64,000 nt of DNA, from NCBI GenBank assembly GCA_030068145.1, contig JAPJBO010000127.1, positions 186,001 through 250,000 of the forward strand. The letters are read 5' to 3'. Shown piece after piece: positions 1 through 9,496 of this stretch (position 1 is its first letter; each line of letters starts with the position of its first letter). Below the pieces are notes generated by a model. It searched no databases, had not been told where the DNA came from, and worked only from the letters and a program-made list of their open reading frames with translations. Origin of the DNA: Diplonema papillatum. Lineage: Eukaryota; Euglenozoa; Diplonemea; Diplonemida; Diplonemidae. The position numbers and the translations under genes are program-made.

Positions 1-1663
1 CCGGACACGAAGAAGACACGGTCCGACCAGGATGTTGATACGACACCTCAAGGTAACGCTGAGCCACTGGAATGTTCCCACCGTGGGGCAACCAAAAAAC
101 TGAGCGGCGGATCTTTTGCCAACGCACGGGGTGTCGAAATCCACGAGCGCACCTGTGCAAAAAGCCCCGCATGCCGCCAAATTACCCAGCCCAGTCCTAT
201 CTGGAGCGCTGGCCCGGCGAGCTACGAGGGCACAAACCTTTTCCTTTCCCTCCCCCCGTCTCTCTTTTCCATTCTTGCACATCAGGCCTGCATGGCCCAT
301 CTAAATCAATCGAAAAGAAAACTTATAAACGCGGACAACAGACCGGTACGGGCTACAAGGCAACCCCTGCTCAACTGCCTTGATGGCACTTGCACCTTAA
401 AGAACTCAATGCTCAACTTGTAGAACGTGGGGGGGCCCAAGACTACACTCCACGAAGGAATGTACTTGGTGTCGGTCACAAACAGTCCCGGGCATGGCTA
501 GCCATAATCCATAACGAAAGCGTGCACTAAATATACAACCCGTAACCACATAGCCCTTTCTTGCTCTAAGAGAACCCATTCATGAACGGTCACACGCAGA
601 CCCTAAAACCCCGGAATTTCAAGCGAACTTTAACTCTAGAAAACAAAAGAGCGTTTTACCACCTTGCGCGGTGTCACGGGATGTTTTGGCAGCCGCTGCT
701 AAACATCGTAGTGCATGCTAATCCATGTGGTTCATGTACTTAAAAGAACTCAATGCTAAACAAACAGAACGTGAAGCTTTACCAGCTTCGGCTGACACCT
801 TTTGCGCACTTAACCATGGTTAAGAAGACGACTGAAAGCATAGACGCAACGATAGCTCAAAGAATCTGCAGAATAACACGAAAACCCTCGAGGCAAAAAC
901 CCGTTTTCACACTTCTTCTGTGCCCCTACGATTGTGTAGTTTCTGTTTGTATCGGGCCGAACTGAAGGCCGAAGGGGGAGGTTTCCCATGTCGGTACACG
1001 TACACGCGTCCCGCGTACAGGTGAGCGATCGACGAAGGCAGTCGAAAGGTTGACCCGGGAGATCGGAATGCTGCAGCAGCAGAACGACTCTTTGAAAGCG
1101 GAGGTGCAGCGGTTGCACGTGCTGTGCCAGCAGACGAGTGCGCAGGTCCACGACGGGGAGAGCGGCAGGGTACATGCGGAGCTGAGCCTGCTGAAGCAGG
1201 AGAAGAGCATCCTCGGCCAGCAGCTCGAGTCGCTGGCGAGCACATCGAGGCAGGAGCGATTAGTGGTCGACTCGAAGGTCGACTCCCTGCAGAGCTCGCT
1301 GAACCAAATGATGGCGGAGAGGGACGTGCTGCGGTCGCGCGCGGACGTCGCCGAAAAAGACGCCGCGCACGCGACCCGCGAGCGGCACCAGCTGCAGCAA
1401 AAAAACCTCGCCCTCGACGGCGCGCTGCAGCAGCTGCACCAGGACCGGTCGCTTGTCATGCGGAAGCTGGAGCAGGTCTGGGGTTTTGCCCCCACTTTAC
1501 ACTCCCTTTTTTTCCCTTTCTCCCTTTTCTAGACGACATCTTCTTCGATTTGATGCTAGCATCAACCATGCATGAGAGGCAGTGCTCTGTCTAAATATGA
1601 AGCTGGAGTTAAATTGTCGACGAGCCTCACCGTGTGATGAGAACTTAACTATGATTTTCCCTC

Positions 1664-1717
<54 letters not shown>

Positions 1718-4700
1718 TTCTAATTAAAGACGCGCATGAATGGACCAATGAGATTCCTTCTGTCCCTACCTACTATCTGGCGAAACAGCAGTCAAGGGAA
1801 CGGACTTGAAACTGTCAGCGGGGGAAAGAAGACCCTGTTGAGTTTGACTCTAGTCTGACTTTGTGCAGTGACACGAGAGGTGTAGAATAGGTGGGAGGCC
1901 ACCCTAGTGATTGCTCAGACACGGTTTGTGGACTCTGTTCTGGTCAGTGAGACACGGGTGTTACAGGCGGCCTGCCCGTGGAACAACGGCGAACCTAGCA
2001 ATTCCGGTGGTCAGGAGCACCACGTCGAGTTGAGGAATTTGTGGAACGACATCGGGCCATCGGCGGCAAGGCCTTTCATCTGCGAGTTCCCTTGCATTGA
2101 AGACACGGAGTGCAAGAGTGAGTTTGTGTGCAAAGAAGGGCGGTGCACGTACTTGTGACGGACCTTCCTGTGCTCTAGTAGCACGGGTGGTGGACAAGCT
2201 AGACTCACACCGCTTTCCTGTCTGCAGACACTCAGGTTCCGCGCTGATGATGGTCCGCCTTACGTGTCCGTGCGTATTATTATTTGGCATCTCCTTCTTC
2301 GAAGAGTACTTGATGCCAGCATCAAACACGCGATGAGAGGCAGTGTTCCGACTATTAAGTTACGAATTCCCCCGCAACACACGCCCACAGGCCGAGACAA
2401 AGAACCTGCTTCTCGAACAAGAACGGGCCATCGTGAAGCAAAAATTCGAAACCGTCGAACTCGCGCTGAGTCAAGGAGAAAACGAAAAACGCGTATGCGC
2501 AAAAAAAAGAATTCGAACTACGTTCTTGCCCCTTTGAACCAGCCCTTCTGCCCAGTTCCCTGTACCCGGGGGTGGGGTGTAGACTGTCGGTGGCATCCGG
2601 AAGATTGAGTACGATGCGCAGGCCTACCATAAGCACCGAGAGTCCTTCTGGGGAATTGTTGCTGGCTTCTTCTGGCATCATCGCACTCGCTCTGAGGCGG
2701 GGTCTGCAGCCGTTGTTCGGCTGGCGTTCCTCTGGCAAAAAGAAAGAGGAAGGTGAGACTGACATTCTTCGTTTTGTTGCTGCCAGAGTGACTAGTAGTA
2801 GCCCCCGCCTCCTCCCAAACTCTTCTGGTGTTGGTTTGGGTAGGTGCTCTCCTGCCATGCGCTTTGCTCCAATTCCCACGGTAAACCATAGTAGGGGGTC
2901 ATATTGGAGTCCATAGGGGGTCATATTGGAGTCCATAGGGGGTCTTATTGGAGTCCATAGGGGTCATATTGGAGTCCATAGGGGGTCTTATTGGAGTCCA
3001 TAGGGGTCATATTGGAGTCCATAGGGGGTCATATTGGAGTCCATAGGGGGTCATATTGGAGTCCATAGGAGGTCATATTGGAGTCCATAGGGGGTCATAT
3101 TGGAGTCCATAGGAGGTCATATTGGAGTCCATAGGCGGTCTTATTGGAGTCCATAGGAGGTCATATTGGAGTCCATAGGGGGTCATATTGGAGTCCATAG
3201 GGTCATATTGGACTCCATAGGGGGTCATATTGGAGTCCATAGGAGGTCATATTGGAGTCCATAGGAGGTCGTATTGGATTCCATAGGCGGTCTTATTGGA
3301 GTCCATAGGAGGTCATATTGGAGTCCATAGGGGGTCATATTGCGACGAAGTAGATTAGTGACAAGATGACATCGGCAACGGGACTCAAAGGAAATTGTTG
3401 CTGGCTTCTGGCATCTTCGCACCCGTCCTGAGCTGGGGTCTACAGCAGAGGCAGGCGCTACTCTCTCCACTCTTTCTCGGCCGGACCCTTGCTCGGGTCT
3501 TTCACCATCGTCAAGTGGGTCTCTCCCACTTGACGATGGTTGTACCGTTCCGCCCGGGAAGAACACAGACCATGAGGCAAGTGGGAAAAATCATGAGGAA
3601 GGTGAGACTGACAATCTTTGATCCTGCTGGGTTTGGTCTGTTAGGAACGCCAGGGTGTCTGTCTACTTGCAAGCCCGCCTCATCCCAAACTCTTCTGGTG
3701 TTGGTTCGGGTGGGTAGCTCATCCTGCCGTGTGCTTTTGCTCCAATTCCCACAGTAAACCATAGCAAATCCACGTTTTCCCTACTGCTCATCATCAGGAT
3801 GGGACGGACTGGCAAAGCATTAGCAGAAGTGGGGGGGAATCGACAGTATCCATCTAACTCTATCCAACGACACACGGACACAGACGCTGCGGGATGAAGT
3901 TGCGTTGATGCGCGGCGCGCTGTCGGGTCGAGTCGACCTCAGCGACTACGAGCTGCTGCGACGGGTGTGCGTTTTTTGTATAAGCACCTGCTTTATAGGA
4001 AATGCTTGAGGAGACTGCCAGTTGTGGTAGATCAAAGGAGGTAAATGTGCTGTAGTCCACACGAAACACAGGTAAATCTGGGTATAGTGGCGGGCGTAAG
4101 CGTTCGACAAAAAAGACCCACTTTGCAGTTGTATTGTTTTCTCCCCCTCTAGCCTCCTTCGAAATGAGCACAAGGCAGTCCCTCGAGTATTTCCGATTGA
4201 TCTCAAGCGGCTAATCGTCTCGCAGGATACCTGCGCCGGTCCTCTGAAACTGCATACAATTCTCAAGCAGTACAAGGTGAACCTCCGGCTCACAAGTCAA
4301 ACGGAGACTACCACTACGTAGTACCACCACCTAGTACCACAGGTACTACAGGGTACTCTGTAGGTAGTATGTATACCACCATAATGGTCCATAATAGTAA
4401 TGTGGTGGTAGTATACACACATACTACGTATGTGTGTATACTACCACCACATCCTGCTGCTGAGGACCTCGGGATGAGTACTCATCCACTCCGAGGTCGG
4501 GTATCTACCCATCCTGAGGAGTAGGTTCAACGGACCGGCCGCGCAATACAAGAAACAGTCTGGAAGTAGCCTCCAATTCTAGATATCTCGCGCTGCACGT
4601 TCGCCGGTATCAGCATTCCCTCTGGTGATGTCAGTTACAAAGACGACGTCTTCTTACTTCTCCGAATCCAACCCCCACCCACCGAACAGTCTAAAACATG

Positions 4701-7074
4701 TATGCGCGTGGGGGGCCAAAGACTAACTTGGCGAATTTGTTTCACCCAGGTTCACTGGAGTGCCCGGCGAGCTACGAGGGAACGAACCTGCAAGAGTGCC
4801 AACGCTACTCTTTCTACATATAAAAGGTGTCACGGGAAAAGCCAGCAGCCGCTGCTTAACGGCTTTATCACGTGACACCACTTTATCTTTAGCCATACTT
4901 CAACTCCCTTTCTTATTCGCACTTCTCGTCAAACAATACGTGCAGAAACTCCTGCGACCAGAAGTATGACCGGCAAAATAAACAGGAACGCGAAGAAGCA
5001 AACCGCCTTCGACACGAGCTCGACACGGCACACCGCGACCGAAACACCAACAGAGACGCTGACGACGACGTATGTAGTTATCTTTTGCACAAGCTCCTGC
5101 TTTCGTAGAAGACACTCGAGAAGAGAGAACGAAGAGGGAACGTGCTGGGCAGCAGACTGCGGAATGATTTGCGGAAGTAGGTTTACCGCACCAGAAAGAT
5201 GCCATTCACCAGGGGCTTTCTCTTTCTTTCTCTCTCTCACGTAAAGGACATGCATTTGATAATGGGCAAAATTCGCTTATATCCAAAAAAATTCGTTTCG
5301 CTTATTTCCAAGTTTGGATATAAGCGAAACAAAATTTGGCTCATTGGATATGAGCGAAACGAAAATTTGACTTTTGGATGTAAGCGAATTTTTCCCTTTG
5401 ATACTATTAGTCGTATAAGACGCTCGTCTTAGAAGATTAATATTAACCGACTAATGATATACTGTGAAACAGGGCCTCTCGCTCCTCACACAACCGCTCA
5501 CGCTCTTGCTTACCCACCATCCCGCCCCCTAGCTTTCCGTGTTCTGAGGCGCCACGATGGAAATGTGGCAAACACACGAAGATCATTAACAGTTGGTTCG
5601 TTTTCTACTTACCCTTTTACGCAGCGGCACTGAGACTGGAGCTGATTGCAGCACGAGACGCACACCAAGGAGGAGAATATTATGGAAAGGTTCGTTCTTT
5701 ATTATCAATTGCTGACTGGCCCGAAGCACGCAGGCAGCGTTCGCTGCGGACAGATGCTCGCACGAAGGGGCGGTGTCGACAGCATCGTATGCAGCTGTAC
5801 GTGCTGTCGGGATGGCGGCTAGTAAACCCACCTCGCAGCTCGTCCAGATCTGGACGGAGAACGTTCGCCTCCGGAACGACATCGAGCGAGAGAGCCGGCA
5901 GATAGCCGCCGGCAACACAGAGAGCCAACCACCCCTGGTGGGCCTTTCTAGCACTTGTCGTCCGGGAGGAAGGGAAACAACCTCCGAGCTAGCGGGCACG
6001 ATACTCTAAACTAAGACTTTCTCATACATACCGAACGCTAAGAACTACGTTTCCCCCACCCCGCAGCTCGTCCAGATCCGGACGGAGAACGTTCGGCTCC
6101 GGAACAACATCGAGCGAGAGAAGGAGGGCAGCCGGCAGATCATCGACAACTACAAGCGGAGGGAAGAAGAGCTGGTCGGCAGGTACGACACGCTGCGCGA
6201 CGTGGGGGACCGCCTCCGGATGGAGCTCGAGCAGGCGCTGCTGTCGCAGCGGGAGTCCGCCGCTACGCCCCGCTGATCAGCTGGCATCGGTAGCCACTTG
6301 ACCAACGGCCCGTGACTCTGGCAGGGTTGCCGAACATGTAGTTATCCCATGAACTACTGCAAAGGTTTACCGCCCGCAACACAGAGAGCCAACCACCCCT
6401 GGTTGGCCTTTCTAGCACTTGTCGTCGGGGAGGAAGGGAAACACCCCCCGAGCTAGCGGGCACGATACTCTAAACTAAGACTTTCACATACATACCGAAC
6501 TAAGAACTAAGTTTCCCCCACCCCGCAGCTCGTCCAGATCCGGACGGAGAACGTTCGCCTCCGGAACGACATCGAGCGAGAGAAGGAGGGCAGCCGGCAG
6601 ATCATCGACAACTACAAGCGGAGGGAAGAAGAGCTGGTCGGCAGGTGCGACACGCTGCGCGACGTGGGGGACCGCCTCCGGATGGAGCTCGAGCAGGCGC
6701 TGCTGTCGCAGCGGGAGTCCGCCGCGATGCCCCACGGCTCCGGCTTGCTCGGAGGAGACGGGATGCAGAACCGCATCACGGCCTTCGAAATGAGCATGAA
6801 CAAGCTCACCAACGAAATAGGCGGGCTCGAGTCGCACATCAACGACCTCGACTCTGTCCCGCACAAGTCCTTCGCCGGCTCGCCGAACGTGAATCAGCAG
6901 CTGCAGGAAAAGCTGGACTTCGAGCGTCGGAAGTTCGAGGCGGAACGCAACGAGTGCGACCAGATCGTGCACCAAATGACACAGGAGCTTGAGCTGCTCG
7001 TGCAGGAGAACCAGCGGCTCAAGCAGCAGCAGTACCAGCAGCAGCAGCAGCAGCAGCATAGCAAAGCATACTGA
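1..7074 (+). CDS. Coiled-coil protein, 5'-partial, seven exons
   Basis: Proposed exons: 1-52 (partial), 1021-1475, 2391-2492, 3884-3964, 4226-4276, 4962-5069 and 6529-7074. The first junction is phase 1 on both sides and all later ones are phase 0, giving 464 codons without a stop until TGA at 7072-7074. Donors are GTAACG, GTCTGG, GTATGC, GTGTGC, GTGAAC and GTATGT; acceptors end in CAG. The product is rich in Glu, Lys, Gln, Arg and Leu with heptad character throughout, ends in a poly-Gln stretch, and has no catalytic or membrane motif. Proteins of this kind are often centrosomal, basal-body or cytoskeletal, but I cannot assign a family. Introns hold rRNA, lectin-exon and R1 insertions and a minisatellite. 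The 51-bp exon 4226-4276 is the least certain. The N terminus lies upstream of the window. Confidence 0.7.
53..1020. other. Intron of the coiled-coil gene filled with dispersed repeats
   Basis: No coding sequence is seen. About 430-505 matches 55553-55622 (a segment with GGTGTCGGTCACAAACAG). About 530-640 is one of about ten copies of a repeat with GAACCCATT and CCCGGAATTTCAAGCGAAC (others near 21040, 22060, 22700, 45880, 55790, 56700, 59710 and 60330). About 660-710 is a GGTGTCACGGG hairpin relative. About 850-925 (AATAACACGAAAA and AAACCCGTTTTCACA) matches 57045-57100 and 18655-18690. Confidence 0.6.
1541..1607 (+). repeat. E module copy
   Basis: The copy contains the palindrome TTGATGCTAGCATCAA followed by CATGCATGAGAGGCAGTG and CTGTCTAAA. 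The same arrangement recurs at 2289, 26205, 28720, 32649, 32740, 33028, 59223 and 60456, where the best-preserved copies run into a splice acceptor. Here it runs into an rRNA fragment. Confidence 0.75.
1663..1905 (+). rRNA. Large-subunit rRNA fragment (domain IV region)
   Basis: It contains the near-universal LSU core GTAAACGGCGGGAGTAAC followed by ACTCTCTTAAGGTAGCC, then the ACGCGCATGAATGGA segment and, 3', GAAGACCCTGTTGAG and GAGAGGTGTAGAATA. It is only about 240 bp and sits inside an intron, so it is an rRNA-derived insertion rather than an rDNA unit. About 150 bp are nearly identical to the minus-strand fragment at 53650-53815. Confidence 0.9.
1967..2158 (+). pseudogene. Orphan C-type lectin terminal exon
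   Basis: An open frame after a possible CAG acceptor reads WNNGEPSNSGG, then LWNDIG, then PFICEF, the C-terminal signature of a C-type lectin-like domain (GEPnN, WND, FICE). It is followed by a short Cys tail (PCIEDTECKSEFVCKEGRC) and a stop. Two of the three Cys expected in this part of the domain are replaced (EHHVEL where EdCv is usual, and no Cys after WND), while the FIC Cys remains. It sits between an LSU rRNA fragment and an E module, inside an intron of the coiled-coil gene. I read it as a displaced exon; a terminal exon of a nested or overlapping gene cannot be excluded. Confidence 0.55.
2166..2285 (+). repeat. Dispersed repeat with TGTGCTCTAGTAGC start
   Basis: The segment from CTGTGCTCTAGTAGC to CACTCAGGTTCCGCGC matches 35663-35890, 36640-36720 and 59876-60085. 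The longer copies continue to a shared end CGTTCTTGCAAT, which also occurs alone near 32590-32635. Confidence 0.6.
2289..2390 (+). repeat. E module ending at a splice acceptor
   Basis: CTTCTTCGAAGAG, TTGATGCCAGCATCAA, GAGAGGCAGTGTTC, then a C-rich stretch and ACACACGCCCACAG immediately before exon 2391-2492. The module supplies the whole 3' end of the intron. Confidence 0.75.
2570..3775 (+). repeat. 22-bp minisatellite between two direct repeats
   Basis: At 2889-3342 a 20-22 bp unit (GGGGGTCATATTGGAGTCCA) is repeated about 21 times. It is flanked by two diverged direct repeats, 2570-2888 and 3385-3775, that share GAATTGTTGCTGGCTTCT, GGAAGGTGAGACTGACA, AAACTCTTCTGGTGTTGG and a GGTAAACCATAG end. 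The array lies in intron 2493-3883 of the coiled-coil gene. Confidence 0.9.
3504..3540. repeat. Perfect 16-bp inverted repeat
   Basis: ACCATCGTCAAGTGGG at 3504-3519 and its exact complement at 3525-3540 are separated by 5 nt. It lies inside the right-hand direct repeat flanking the minisatellite. Confidence 0.95.
3972..4194 (+). repeat. R1 element forming almost a whole intron
   Basis: R1 starts TTTTTGTATAAGCACCTGC and passes through GGAAATGCTTGAGGAGACTG, CCACACGAAACACAGG and GTGGCGGGCGTAAGCGTT. It then has a pyrimidine tract ending TCTCCCCCTCTAG and finishes at CCTCGAGTATTTCC, an inverted counterpart of the early GGAAATRCTTGAGG. The intron 3965-4225 consists of 7 nt, R1 and about 30 nt before the CAG acceptor. 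Most other copies share the full or the 5' part. Confidence 0.85.
4290..4530. repeat. Palindrome-rich segment with a 24-bp perfect inverted repeat
   Basis: Arms 4400-4423 and 4429-4452 are exact complements with a 5-nt spacer (arm begins ATGTGGTGGTAGTATACAC). About 20-50 nt further on lies GATGAGTACTCATC (perfect palindrome) within GACCTCGG...CCGAGGTC arms. Short GTAC/CTAC-rich repeats precede it. No coding sequence. Confidence 0.9.
4680..4930 (+). repeat. Dispersed repeat with GGTGTCAC hairpin
   Basis: The segment matches 37250-37570 (AAGAGTGCCAACGCTACTC, then the hairpin, then TTTAGCCATACTTCAAC). The hairpin 4826-4879 pairs GGTGTCACGGGA with TCACGTGACACC around an AGCAGCCGCTGCTTAAC centre. 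Hairpin relatives lie at 664-710 and 18612-18655. The 37-kb copy carries extra sequence inside the hairpin. Confidence 0.7.
5075..5120 (+). repeat. Diverged 5' end of R1 next to a splice donor
   Basis: CTTTTGCACAAGCTCCTGC and the following GTAGAAGACACTCGAGAAG resemble the R1 start. The match begins within ten bases of the GTATGT donor at 5070, the same placement as the R1 copy in intron 3965-4225. Confidence 0.45.
5260..5835 (+). other. Intron sequence with AT-rich and dispersed repeats
   Basis: About 5265-5400 is AT-rich with several near-copies of TTCGCTTATATCC and its complement, forming imperfect hairpins. About 5407-5545 (AGTCGTATAAGACG, CTTAGAAGATTAATA, ATACTGTG, CCATCCCGCCCCCTAGCTTTCC) is a family also seen at 17653, 40405-40520, 41150-41280 and 48490-48625. 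No exon was recognised. Confidence 0.5.
5839..6510 (+). pseudogene. Two partial copies of the last coiled-coil exon
   Basis: Copies of the start of exon 6529-7074 lie at 5839-5910 and 6067-6275, each behind a CAG acceptor and the same upstream intron sequence. The first keeps about 70 bp. The second keeps about 210 bp and ends after the SQRESAA codons at a stop. Intron pieces (AGCTAGCGGGCACGATACTC) are duplicated with them, at 5988 and 6452, showing a tandem exon-plus-intron duplication. Either copy could be spliced in, but the true last exon is the only one with the complete C terminus. Confidence 0.75.
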
Positions 7075-7179
7075 CCCGTGACGCTTTGAGATCCCACTCT
7101 TCGTTTGGTCTTGTATCGAGTGTCGCCGTGCTCCTAGCCTAGCATGGCTTCGGCACCGGCTTTTTCTCCTCCCGTGGTC

Positions 7180-7470
7180 TGGGATGCAGAACAAGCTACC
7201 AACAACGAAATAGGCGGGCTCAGACGTCAACGACCTTTTGACTCTGTCCCGCGCAAGTCCTTCGGCGGTTCGCCGAACGTGAACCAGCTGCAGGAAGAGC
7301 TGGGCTTCGGCGCCGGGAGTTTGAGGCGGAGCGCAACGAGTGACCAAATCCTCGGCGCAGGAGAACCAGCAGCAGCAGCAGCAGCAAGCGAGTGTCGACG
7401 TGCTCCGGTCCCTGCTTTGCAGACCTCGATCACGGCCTTCGAAATGCGCGACAACCTGACGAGTCTTGCG
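7180..7470 (+). pseudogene. Downstream decayed copy of the last coiled-coil exon
   Basis: Pieces corresponding to NEIGG, DSVPRKSFGGSPNVNQLQEEL and the poly-Gln end appear in order but with small deletions and frame changes, then a repeat of the ITAFEM segment out of order. It directly abuts an LSU rRNA fragment. Confidence 0.75.
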
Positions 7471-7479
7471 CTTCTGCAA

Positions 7480-7725
7480 TTCCCCGGTGGCCATGGAAGT
7501 CGGCATCCGATAATGATGCGTGTAACAACCCACCTGCTGAATGCACCAGTCCCAAAAATGGATGATGCTCAAGCGGTCCACCCATAGTTGACCGCGTACT
7601 GATATCACAAAGCCAGGCGGGCGTATGTGTGCGTGTCAACGCCGCGAAGTCGTTGGCGTGAGCCTTGATGGAGCGTGGCTGAGTGCAGATCTTCGTCCGG
7701 AAAGTCCGCACTGCCAAAATCGAGC
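7480..7725 (+). rRNA. Large-subunit rRNA fragment (domain II-III region)
   Basis: It contains GGTGGCCATGGAAGTCGG, then GTGTAACAACCCACCTGC, AAAAATGGATGATGCT and 3' GTGAGCCTTGATGG and GTGCAGATCTTCG, colinear with conserved eukaryotic LSU rRNA. A close relative in the opposite orientation is at 52940-53236. Confidence 0.88.
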
Positions 7726-7729
7726 GGGT

Positions 7730-9496
7730 ACAAAACTTGACCTGGAAACGACCTCATCCTCATCCTCATCGTTTGACTCTCCCAACGGACGACGTCATAA
7801 GACATATGACACTAGCTGCGCGCCTGCCTTCATGACACCCACGTAGCGTGTACCATGGGTATCCACAGTACGTATGCATCGTAGGAGTACAACGTACGTA
7901 CCTACATGCAGTGGTACTGCTGTGTAGAGCACTAGCAGGTGGTGAGTACTCACGCACCGCTCTGCAGAGCATCAGCAGCATGTCCATCCCTGCTGTGTAG
8001 TGCTACCGCGTGGTGTGGTATACCACTACGCAGGTGTATACTGAGCCGGTCCATCCCCTCTTGATAGACCGTGTTAGACCGAAGAATACAGCACCGGGCA
8101 ATTCGATGCGACTAGGGATGGACCTGATAGACCGTGGTGGGCCATGATTCACTGTGATAAACAGCGGCAGGCACTTCGATGCAGTTTCAAGAGATAGGGA
8201 CCGACCGGCTCAGTCGTGTTTGCCTCCACGGCCTGAGGCGGCAGCAGCTCCCCATTTTTTCTTTTTGTAAAATCCGCGTCGCTTTCTGCCCATTGATCCC
8301 CCCAGTTAGGGCTCATGCGGTGGGCACGATATGCGTCTTCACCTCATTCGCCGGGCTGCGCAATTGAAGCATCCTGTGGCCGTGGATTAGAGATACTTAT
8401 GTGTACATCCGGCGGTTTGTGACCTTTTTTCCTTCTCCCGCCCTCCCCGTCAAAAAAGTTGTGAACAAGTTGTATGCCTCCTGCCCATTCTCCGACACAA
8501 ACCTGCGGCTTCGAATGCTGTTCTTCCGTAGAAATTAGATCACCCCTTCTTCGTGTTAAAGCACTTCGGGTGTGCATTTCGTGTTTTCAGATTTAGTTCC
8601 GTTTTCCGCTGTTTTCGTGCTCGCATCCTAAGCCTCCGCCACGTGTCAGACGCCTTGGTCCGTGTTTCACGACGGGTAATAGAAGACCGCTGTGTCTGAC
8701 ACGAGCCTGCGAGCGTTTAACCACGTGAGGCCAGCGGGAGCAAGGACGTTGTCCTTCGCTGACGATGTCCATCTCCCTTTCAGTGCGGCTTGTGGGTTTG
8801 ACACCCTAAGCAACCCTCCTGTCCTTTTTTTGTGTTCTCGTTGTCATCGCTATCGCGCTGACCTTCCGAGAGAGAAGGAATCAAAAATACTCGAGGGCAT
8901 TTCGACGGAGGCTAGAGGGGAGTTAAGAGTGAATTTTTTTGTTGAATGCTTACGCCCGCCACTGAACCCAGACTACCTTTGTTTCGTCCCAAAAGGTGTC
9001 ATGGGGGGGCCTTCACGTGGCGACACTGTTGACCGCACCTTCATTGAGTCGCGGTCGCCGTTCCCCCACCTGCCAGCATCATGTACGCAGAACAAGTGCT
9101 GACAGCACCGCCCGGCGAATAGAGGGCCACCAAAGTGGCAAATCGACCGGTCGGGTGCTTAGCAGCCAATGGCCTGATGGCTGAGTGCACACCTAAGCAG
9201 GGCTGCATCCTCGTGTTGTAGCCGTGTTGTGTATAAGGCTTCGTGGGCGCCTGGTCAACCACCTCATCACAATAGGCGCAAACCTTTCTCGGCAGTGATT
9301 GGACAGTCGGGATTGCCGGGGGCGGGTCTCCATGAAGAAGAGAAAAGTAAAGCAAGACCTGCCCCTGCGCTTGCTGTCTCCGGCTGCTTCGGCAGACGAC
9401 ACATACTACTACTACTACGTCCCAAGCGCGAGTGGTACACACGAACAGCGCAAGTCCGGGTTATCGGGGGTACCAAGGGGGATTCCAAATCCGAAG
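7730..9496. other. Gene-free repeat region upstream of the DUF2817 gene
   Basis: No exon was recognised. About 7865-7920 (GTACGTACCTACATGCAGT) is the inverse of 36555-36620. About 8045-8215 has GACCGTGTTAGACC and GATGCAGTTTCAAGAGATAGGG pieces related to 33296-33480 and the array at 34010-34410. About 8876-8995 is a minus-strand R1 fragment (GAATGCTTACGCCCGCCACTG). The rest shows nothing identifiable. Confidence 0.5.
8876..8995 (-). repeat. R1 fragment, reverse orientation
   Basis: AAAATACTCGAGGGCATT, GGAGGCTAGAGGGGAG and GCTTACGCCCGCCACTGAACC are the complement of the 3' two thirds of R1. It is one of only two reverse copies noticed. Confidence 0.7.

Noticed and set aside
6484-7608. 374-aa minus-strand frame
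   Set aside because: It is antisense to the coiled-coil exon and an rRNA fragment. Leu-rich runs come from CAG/CTG repeats.
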